Positions 1-4,597 of a DNA stretch of 7,478 bases are shown piece after piece (position 1 is the stretch's first letter; each line of letters starts with the position of its first letter). A model generated the notes under the pieces. That model saw only the letters and a list, made by a program, of their open reading frames with translations, was not told where the DNA came from and made no database searches. The stretch is from a bacterium (GTDB taxonomy: Bacteria; SZUA-79; Acidulodesulfobacterales; Acidulodesulfobacteraceae): assembly GCA_021821565.1 (NCBI GenBank), contig JAKACI010000073.1:1-7478 (forward strand). The letters run 5' to 3'. The translations under genes were made by a program, and so were the position numbers.

Positions 1-2087
1 TATTTTCCGTTAGCAATTTTTGCCGCCTGATTGCATGCTTTTGCAAATCCTAAATTTTCATTATTGCCGATAATATTTATTATATTAAATTTACCTGAAT
101 CATTTACTTCGGCTATTCCGTCAATATTTTTCTTTAACGTTTCTAAATACTCTTTTGTTCCGTCATTTGAACCATTATCGGCAATTATTATTTCAAAATT
201 AACAAGGGGGTGGTTTTTAAATATAGAGTTTAAGCAATTTTTTGTATATTCAATGTTATTATAAACCGGTATGATGATAGATATATCTATCATATTGACA
301 GTTTTTGAAGCATTAGAATTAATTGAATGAGTTAAGCCTGTTGAATTATTTATATTATTTAAGTTAATTGAATTAATTTCAATATTGGTTTTATATAAAT
401 TTTTTTGATTATCGCTTCTATTTATATTTATATAGTTTTTATTGAAATTGTGCAATTTCTTTTTTCTTTTGGCGTAATTATACTTTTTTTCTTTGGCATC
501 ATAGCAAGGTATATATAATTCATCTGCGATGTCAATATAAATATCGCCGCTGACGACAAATGAAGATAATGCAAAAATTTGAAGAATCGTCTTGAAATCT
601 TTATCGGCATTTTGATAATAAAAAACATCTGCGCAAGAAATATTTAATATTTTAAAATCTTTCATATACGGAAAATCTTTTTTTATATTTTTAGTCATCT
701 GGTTTAGCATAACCTCATCATAAATATAAAAATTATCAACAATTATAAAAATATCATCAATATTTATGCTATATTGTTTCAAGAACTTTTCCGCATTTTT
801 TATATCCTCGTCGTCAAAAAATGCATCTCCTTTTTTGCTGTCTATATTTTTTAACGGATAATTAATATCCGGAAGGTCGGTAAATATATCTTCGTCTAAT
901 AAAATCATATAATCAAATTTTTCTGACGGTATTTCATTTGAACAATATTTAAGATAGATATTATTTTTAAAAAAATTGTATTCGCCTGAAACTAAGTATA
1001 AATCCCAGTTATTGTATTTATTATGAATTTCTCTAATATATGTGCTCGCCGTAAATAAATTATCCCAATATTCCGATGTAATTTTTATTAAAACTTTTTT
1101 TGGTTTTGCCGCAAATTCATTTAATCCCTGCTTTATCGCATTTATTTTAATTTTACCCGGTTCATAGTCGGCAACGGACACTAAAGGCGCAACATTAACA
1201 AAACCGCAATGGTCCAAATAGCCTTTTAGAAGTTCATTCGTATAATAGCAATTTAATTTATTTATTTTTGAAAGATAATTAATTTCTATTTCGTTCGAAT
1301 AAAAATTATATTTATTTTTGATTTCAATTTCGTCTTTTTCATCCATTAAAATTATATCGTTCATTGACGTTAGCTTTTCAACTTGCTTTTGCTGATAATA
1401 ATCAAAGTAAAACATAGAGTCTGCAAATTCTAAATATAATTTTCCCCCGCATACTAAAATTCTGTAAAATTCTTTAAATAAAGTTTCATTTTCTTCATAA
1501 TCAAAATGATTTAATATGTTTTTAACTATAATTTTTTTAATTAAACCTGCAGGTAATGTAATTAAAAAATTTTTAATTTCGTTAAATATAATGTTTAGCG
1601 CATATTGATTTGACGGATTTTTTGATGGATTTAATAAAGTATCTAATTTTAATTCAGATTGATTTAATGGATTTAATGAAGTATTTGATTTGAGTTCAGA
1701 TTGATTTGATGAAATGTGAAACATTTCAGAAAAAGAGTCGTCTATATTAAGAATTAACTCCTCGCTATCAAACTGAAATGCATCAACTAAGTTTGGACTG
1801 ACTAAATTAATTTTATTTAATATATTTTCTAATACTATTTTTGATATTTCTGCCGTAGTTAGTGTTAATATGGTATGATTTATTTTTGGTTCAATGTTTA
1901 ATATTAAAAAACCATTTTCAATTAATTTTTTTTCTAAATTACCAAAAAATAAATAATCTGGCTGTATTTCTATTTTCACGCATTTGATGTTTTTATCGGA
2001 GCCCCAGTAAATAACAGAATTATAAAAATCTTTACCTAAATCGGCTATTAATCTGTTTATATCATAGTTATATGTAATACTATGCAT
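1..2087 (-). CDS. Multi-domain glycosyltransferase: methyltransferase-like, degenerate GT9-like and GT2 domains (3' end missing)
   Basis: The frame is open for 695 codons from the ATG at 2087 (in-frame TAG at 2100-2102) to the left edge; no clear Shine-Dalgarno precedes it. Residues 186-223 (NHFDYEE, FKEFYRIL, GGKLYLE) and 277-300 (YTNELLKGYLDHCGF) resemble the C-terminal half of class I SAM methyltransferases, but I see no glycine-rich SAM motif upstream. Residues 330-400 (KKVLIKIT, TYIREIHNKY) and 500-530 (LSSFVVSGDIYIDIADELYIP) resemble the two ends of a GT9 domain without its usual G-D and NDTG residues. An Asn-rich linker (545-597) leads to a clear GT2 domain: SIIIPVYNN at 603-611, DNGSNDGT at 637-644 and NENLGFAKACNQAAKIANGK at 676-695. 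The metal-binding Asp motif would lie beyond the edge. It probably transfers a sugar to a surface polymer or glycoprotein; donor and acceptor are unknown. The GT2 call is firm and the other two domain calls are tentative. Confidence 0.88.
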   Translation of the reverse strand, partial: MHSITYNYDINRLIADLGKDFYNSVIYWGSDKNIKCVKIEIQPDYLFFGNLEKKLIENGFLILNIEPKINHTILTLTTAEISKIVLENILNKINLVSPNLVDAFQFDSEELILNIDDSFSEMFHISSNQSELKSNTSLNPLNQSELKLDTLLNPSKNPSNQYALNIIFNEIKNFLITLPAGLIKKIIVKNILNHFDYEENETLFKEFYRILVCGGKLYLEFADSMFYFDYYQQKQVEKLTSMNDIILMDEKDEIEIKNKYNFYSNEIEINYLSKINKLNCYYTNELLKGYLDHCGFVNVAPLVSVADYEPGKIKINAIKQGLNEFAAKPKKVLIKITSEYWDNLFTASTYIREIHNKYNNWDLYLVSGEYNFFKNNIYLKYCSNEIPSEKFDYMILLDEDIFTDLPDINYPLKNIDSKKGDAFFDDEDIKNAEKFLKQYSINIDDIFIIVDNFYIYDEVMLNQMTKNIKKDFPYMKDFKILNISCADVFYYQNADKDFKTILQIFALSSFVVSGDIYIDIADELYIPCYDAKEKKYNYAKRKKKLHNFNKNYININRSDNQKNLYKTNIEINSINLNNINNSTGLTHSINSNASKTVNMIDISIIIPVYNNIEYTKNCLNSIFKNHPLVNFEIIIADNGSNDGTKEYLETLKKNIDGIAEVNDSGKFNIINIIGNNENLGFAKACNQAAKIANGK
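1623..1706 (-). repeat. Two in-frame 42-bp tandem repeats in the GT2 fusion gene
   Basis: Residues 128-141 (NQSELKSNTSLNPL) and 142-155 (NQSELKLDTLLNPS) are consecutive 14-residue copies. At the DNA level 36 of 42 bases match, and a partial third copy (NPSNQ) follows. The repeat sits in a variable stretch before the methyltransferase-like core, so it is probably a linker expanded by slippage or unequal recombination. The unit is a multiple of three, so copy changes keep the frame. Confidence 0.8.
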
Positions 2088-2132
2088 AAAATTATCTATC
2101 TAACTAATGTTATATTTTGATAATATATTTTT

Positions 2133-2180
2133 TATACTTTTATACCTTTATACTTTTATGCTTTTATACTTTTATTATTT
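2133..2180. repeat. 8-bp tandem repeat between the helical-protein gene and the GT2 gene
   Basis: Six consecutive 8-bp units are visible: tatacttt, tatacctt, tatacttt, tatgcttt, tatacttt and a degenerate tattattt. The array fills most of the gap between the stop of the helical-protein gene (2213) and the start of the GT2 gene (2087). On the transcribed strand it reads as repeats of aaagtata. Copy-number change would alter gene spacing but no reading frame. No promoter or terminator is evident in this gap. Confidence 0.85.
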
Positions 2181-2212
2181 ACTATTTATTATTTTAGTCT
2201 ATTTTCACATAT

Positions 2213-2845
2213 TTATTTTCTGCTCTCGTTTCTTATATCATTTTTAAGCGTTAAAATAACCTCTTTCCAAGTTTTAATTAACGGCTCCATTTCAAAATCT
2301 ATTAAATCTGCAAGCATAACATAATCAAGAGTTTTTTGGGTTTCCAAAATATTTGAAAGCAATTTTTCCGTATCGTCAAAATAATCTTTAATGTTTCTTT
2401 CTTTATATTTATATGTTGAATAGTCAATATTAAGAAATAAGGCTATTTTATCCATAACTTGAACAAAGGCTCCGATACCTTTTAAATCTGCGGCAAAATC
2501 CGTAAAACCTTCTTTGTCGTTGCCTTCTCTTAACAAGTCGGCTACTTTTCCTAGATTTTTTAATAAATCGCTAAAATATGATTCAATAGAGCCCAATGAC
2601 TGCATTACTAATTCATGAGACGTCATAGTATTAATTTTAAGCGTACCGTTAGATGTCAATTTAAATGCTTTAGCTTTTTCATCGTCAATCATAAGGTCAT
2701 CATATTTTTTATCATCTAAAAATATTTCTTTAATAACCATATTTTTAGGTATAAAATTTCTAATTTTACTTATTAAAAAATCATAAATCGTTTCGGAAGT
2801 ATCTGGTATAAAATCAATTTTATTGCCGTCAATTATAATTTCCAT
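2213..2845 (-). CDS. Helical protein of unknown function in a glycosylation cluster
   Basis: The start at 2845 (210 residues, MEIIIDGNKID) is preferred because GGAG lies 9 nt upstream. The ATG at 2860, which would give 215 residues, has no such site, and the GGAG overlaps it. Roughly the first 75 residues look like a small beta-rich domain (EIIIDGNKIDF, IKEIFLDDKKYD, LKINT). The rest looks all-helical, with the patterns SIESYFSDLLKNL, DKEGFTDFAADLKGIGAF and LDYVMLADLIDFEMEPLIKTW. No signal peptide or membrane segment is seen. From memory, proteins with this DYVLLADLLEYELxPxLxxW-like ending occur near flagellar and glycosyltransferase genes in several phyla, but I cannot name the family or give a biochemical role. 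It lies between GT9 and GT2 on the same strand, which suggests an accessory or scaffold role. Its first codons are duplicated at 4502-4575, and its upstream region appears to have been replaced by an insertion. Confidence 0.85.
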   Translation of the reverse strand: MEIIIDGNKIDFIPDTSETIYDFLISKIRNFIPKNMVIKEIFLDDKKYDDLMIDDEKAKAFKLTSNGTLKINTMTSHELVMQSLGSIESYFSDLLKNLGKVADLLREGNDKEGFTDFAADLKGIGAFVQVMDKIALFLNIDYSTYKYKERNIKDYFDDTEKLLSNILETQKTLDYVMLADLIDFEMEPLIKTWKEVILTLKNDIRNESRK

Positions 2846-2866
2846 TTCATTATTCTCCATTAATTA
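2793..2866 (-). repeat. 74-bp direct repeat, copy A (intact gene start)
   Basis: This segment covers the ribosome-binding site and first codons of the helical-protein gene. It matches 4502-4575 at 72 of 74 positions in the same orientation. The two differences are both in coding sequence (GAA versus AAA, ATT versus ATA). Outside these limits the two copies diverge at once. The pair brackets the fic module and looks like the footprint of an insertion or unequal exchange. Confidence 0.93.
2855..2858 (-). promoter_or_regulatory. Ribosome binding site deciding the start of the helical-protein gene
   Basis: GGAG on the minus strand lies 9 nt before the ATG at 2845 and overlaps the alternative ATG at 2860, so it supports the downstream start. 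The same GGAG and ATG arrangement is kept in the orphan copy at 4564-4567. Other genes in the window have no clear Shine-Dalgarno. Confidence 0.65.
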
Positions 2867-2923
2867 TTTTTGAAATTTTTATATAATTCTATAAATTATA
2901 TAAAACAATATAATATTGTAGTT

Positions 2924-2952
2924 ATTGTACTATATATTATATAAGGTATCAA
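2924..2952 (-). promoter_or_regulatory. Sigma70-type promoter candidate for the helical-protein gene
   Basis: On the minus strand TTGATA (2947-2952) is followed after exactly 17 nt by TACAAT (2924-2929). Each box is one base from consensus. The predicted start near 2917 would give a leader of about 70 nt before the ATG at 2845. The promoter lies inside the segment between the 74-bp repeats, so the gene would gain its own promoter after being separated from GT9. AT-rich sequence makes chance matches easier, but both boxes and the spacing fit well. Confidence 0.55.
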
Positions 2953-2972
2953 TATAGCAATATAGCAATATA
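2950..2972. repeat. 8-bp tandem repeat beside the miniature element
   Basis: Nearly three copies of caatatag run up to the left end of the miniature inverted-repeat element. The array touches the -35 box of the promoter at 2924-2952, so copy changes would move sequence just upstream of that box. The last copy supplies most of the left target-site repeat TATAA. Confidence 0.7.
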
Positions 2973-2973
2973 A

Positions 2974-3194
2974 CTCAAAATTGCCGATAGAAATGTTAAT
3001 AATGCTAGATGATCGCTTCGCCATAAACGGCATGCGTTTCTATCTTCGGAACTTTCCTGCATTAGCGGGAATGACACCCGTTGGGTGAAAACTTAAATAC
3101 CCGCAAAGTCATTCCCGCGTAGGCGGGTACGCTTTAAAGCCGTCGGCATTTAGACGGCTCATCCAGAATAAAATTTTCTATCGGTAATTTTGAG
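2974..3194. mobile_element. 221-bp miniature inverted-repeat transposable element (MITE)
   Basis: The ends are 20-bp terminal inverted repeats (2974-2993, ctcaaaattgccgatagaaa, and 3175-3194) matching at 19 of 20 positions. Both are flanked by the direct repeat TATAA (2969-2973 and 3195-3199), as expected for a target-site duplication. The interior is clearly richer in G and C than its surroundings and has no open frame of useful length. It is full of dyads: gcgggaatgac (3065-3075) pairs with gtcattcccgc (3108-3118), caccc-gtt-gggtg spans 3075-3087, cccgc-gtag-gcggg spans 3114-3127, and agccgtc (3138-3144) pairs with gacggct (3153-3159). There is no transposase, so it would have to be moved by an enzyme encoded elsewhere. 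It ends 33 bp downstream of the fic stop, so its hairpins may also end the fic transcript. The element family is not recognised. Confidence 0.8.
3138..3159. terminator. Strong hairpin inside the MITE, possible terminator for fic
   Basis: agccgtc and gacggct form a perfect 7-bp stem around an 8-nt loop. It lies about 70 nt downstream of the fic stop on the same transcript. No clean run of U follows it, so intrinsic termination is uncertain. The structure may only be part of the element's own folding. Confidence 0.3.
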
Positions 3195-3227
3195 TATAAT
3201 CAGTATAATGTATCCGATTTATTTATT

Positions 3228-4349
3228 CTAACTTCCTGCCTGCGATCGCAGGGATTTAATTAAATTAAATAATTCCGTATTTATATAAATATTTTCTTTC
3301 CCTATTTTTTGCTTTTGCAATATGTTTATTCTATATAATTCTGATAAATATTTAGATGCTATATTTCGCGAAGCAATTTTATTTTCTACCAGATCGTTTA
3401 TTTTTATATAGACATTAGAAAATATCAAATTTATTAATTCTTTTGAATATATCTTAGGTAGATTATATTTTAAAATGCCATCCGTTTTATTTATTAAATT
3501 AATTATACTTTTACTCATTTTTAGAATATCTTCGGATGTACACTTTACGGAATCCAATATAAAAATAATCCAATCTTCCCATTTGTTTTTGTAAGTGACG
3601 TCGTGCAGCAATTTATAATATCGGGCTTTATTTCCTATTATATAACGGCTTACATATAAAAATGGTTCGTTTAATAATCCTTTAAGTATAAGGTAAAGTA
3701 CGATTATTATTCTGCCTGTTCTTCCGTTTCCATCATAAAACGGATGTATTGCTTCAAACTGATAATGTATTACCGCCGATTTTATTAACGGATCGGTACT
3801 GCCTGCACCGCCGTCGATATCGGTATTTATATATTCTTCCAAATTTTTAAGTAAATCTAATATGGCTTTTCCGTTATCCGGCGGGGTATATCGGACTTCT
3901 TTCGTTAAATCGTTGATTAATTTTGTACCGGGGAGTTTTCTTATACCGGCATCGTTATCCATAATATTTTTTTGAATTTCTATTATGCTATGAACTGTTA
4001 AAAGTTTATTTTTGCCTATAAGTTCCAGCCCTTTATATAAAGCTTTTCTATAATTCAAAACTTCTTTAGCTCGCGGAGATATTATTTTTTTGCCTAAAAC
4101 GGCAGATATATATAATTCATCGTAAGTAGTGACTATGTTTTCAATTTCGGAACTATCTTTGGATTCTTGCAATACTATTATACTTAATATTATATTTTTA
4201 TTAGGCAGTAACTCGGAATAACCTTTTAATTCCGCAAGTTTTTCTTTTGCAGAAACTAATTTTTTTAATATATTTTTGGATTCTAAATCTATATCTTTAG
4301 GCGGCGGTAAAAAAGGAAGACTGTTATAAGGCGTGCTTTTGTTAATCAT
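3228..4349 (-). CDS. Fic family protein adenylyltransferase (AMPylator) with N-terminal inhibitory helix and winged helix
   Basis: Fic enzymes usually transfer AMP from ATP to a hydroxyl side chain of a target protein in the cytoplasm. The signature HPFYDGNGRTGR is complete at residues 202-213, with catalytic His202, Mg-binding Asp206 and the phosphate-binding Asn208/Arg210/Arg213 group. The upstream flap (RKLPGT at 137-142, RYTPP at 153-157) is also typical. SSEIEN at 66-71 fits the inhibitory motif [S/T]xxxE[G/N], with Glu70 as the blocking residue. This makes it a class II, self-inhibited Fic, so no separate antitoxin is expected and none is seen. Residues of about 310-368 look like a winged helix (INDLVENKIASRNIASKYLSEL, then a beta hairpin). 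At 373 residues it matches the length of the Shewanella SoFic type. The start has no clear Shine-Dalgarno. The 3' end contains a 14-bp palindrome with GCGATCGC (3239-3252). The gene sits alone in an apparent insertion between glycosylation genes, and its target is unknown. Confidence 0.95.
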   Translation of the reverse strand: MINKSTPYNSLPFLPPPKDIDLESKNILKKLVSAKEKLAELKGYSELLPNKNIILSIIVLQESKDSSEIENIVTTYDELYISAVLGKKIISPRAKEVLNYRKALYKGLELIGKNKLLTVHSIIEIQKNIMDNDAGIRKLPGTKLINDLTKEVRYTPPDNGKAILDLLKNLEEYINTDIDGGAGSTDPLIKSAVIHYQFEAIHPFYDGNGRTGRIIIVLYLILKGLLNEPFLYVSRYIIGNKARYYKLLHDVTYKNKWEDWIIFILDSVKCTSEDILKMSKSIINLINKTDGILKYNLPKIYSKELINLIFSNVYIKINDLVENKIASRNIASKYLSELYRINILQKQKIGKENIYINTELFNLIKSLRSQAGS

Positions 4350-4377
4350 TATTTATATTAATTTACATTAATATTTA

Positions 4378-4394
4378 TGCACTGCGCCAGTGCA
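4378..4394. promoter_or_regulatory. Inverted repeat TGCACTG-N3-CAGTGCA before fic (operator candidate)
   Basis: This is a perfect 7-bp dyad in the untranslated leader of fic, 28 nt upstream of the start codon. It shares the half-site TGCACT with the dyad at 4404-4438, which suggests two sites for one dimeric regulator. An RNA hairpin acting on translation is an alternative. Confidence 0.55.
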
Positions 4395-4403
4395 GGTTAT
4401 TTT

Positions 4404-4438
4404 TATATGCACTTTTTTTATCTAATTAAGTGCATATA
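4404..4438. promoter_or_regulatory. Inverted repeat TATATGCACTT-N13-AAGTGCATATA before fic (operator candidate)
   Basis: The 11-bp arms are perfect and separated by 13 nt. The dyad starts about 14 nt downstream of the fic -10 box, so a bound protein would sit at or just past the transcription start. The centre is about 35 bp from that of the dyad at 4378-4394, and both carry the TGCACT core. The Fic winged helix is a plausible binder by inference only. Confidence 0.55.
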
Positions 4439-4451
4439 TTAATTTATTTTC

Positions 4452-4480
4452 ATTATAAATTAACCGATACGGATATGCAA
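4452..4480 (-). promoter_or_regulatory. Sigma70-type promoter of fic
   Basis: On the minus strand TTGCAT (4475-4480) is followed after 17 nt by a perfect TATAAT (4452-4457). The predicted start near 4445 gives a leader of about 95 nt containing both TGCACT dyads. The promoter lies inside the inserted segment, so fic carries its own control region and does not depend on the GT9 transcript. Confidence 0.65.
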
Positions 4481-4569
4481 GAAAAATAAAATATTATATT
4501 ATCGGAAGTATCTGGTATAAAATCAATTTTATTGCCGTCAATTATTATTTTCATTTCATTATTCTCCAT
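4453..4569 (-). pseudogene. Truncated 5' copy of the helical-protein gene
   Basis: From the ATG at 4554, with GGAG 9 nt upstream as in the intact gene, the frame reads MKIIIDGNKIDFIPDTS, matching the intact protein except for one Glu-to-Lys change. It then diverges at the end of the 74-bp repeat and stops after 33 residues at 4453. The upstream ATG at 4569 would add five residues. It starts about 30 nt after the GT9 stop, where the intact gene presumably once began, so it is most simply a remnant left by the insertion. It retains translation signals and could still make a short peptide. Its stop codon overlaps the fic -10 box. Confidence 0.8.
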
Positions 4570-4575
4570 TAATTA
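4502..4575 (-). repeat. 74-bp direct repeat, copy B (orphan)
   Basis: This is the partner of 2793-2866, with 72 of 74 bases identical in the same orientation. The 1635 bp between the copies holds the promoter, MITE and fic described separately. The copy adjoins the GT9 gene and carries only the ribosome-binding site and first codons of the helical-protein gene. Confidence 0.93.
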
Positions 4576-4597
4576 ATATTTATAAATATAATATAAA

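Noticed and set aside
31..264. Plus-strand open frame of 77 codons
   Set aside because: It is antisense to the conserved GT2 domain. Its hydrophobic, Phe/Ile-rich translation is what the complement of AT-rich coding sequence gives.
428..628. Minus-strand open frame of 66 codons
   Set aside because: It overlaps the long GT2 fusion frame in another phase, and the long frame is unbroken and has recognisable domains.
2973..3195. CRISPR array or structured RNA gene
   Set aside because: The dyads do not form regularly spaced repeats with spacers, and the terminal inverted repeats with flanking TATAA explain the segment better as a MITE.
3239..3252. Palindrome cctgcgatcgcagg containing GCGATCGC (HIP1-like)
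   Set aside because: It is a single copy within the last codons of fic. HIP1 is meaningful only when abundant, as in cyanobacteria, so it is not called as a feature.
2793..4575. Diversity-generating retroelement (template and variable repeat)
   Set aside because: The two differences between the 74-bp copies do sit where the orphan copy has A. Two changes are too few, however, and there is no reverse transcriptase or accessory gene nearby.
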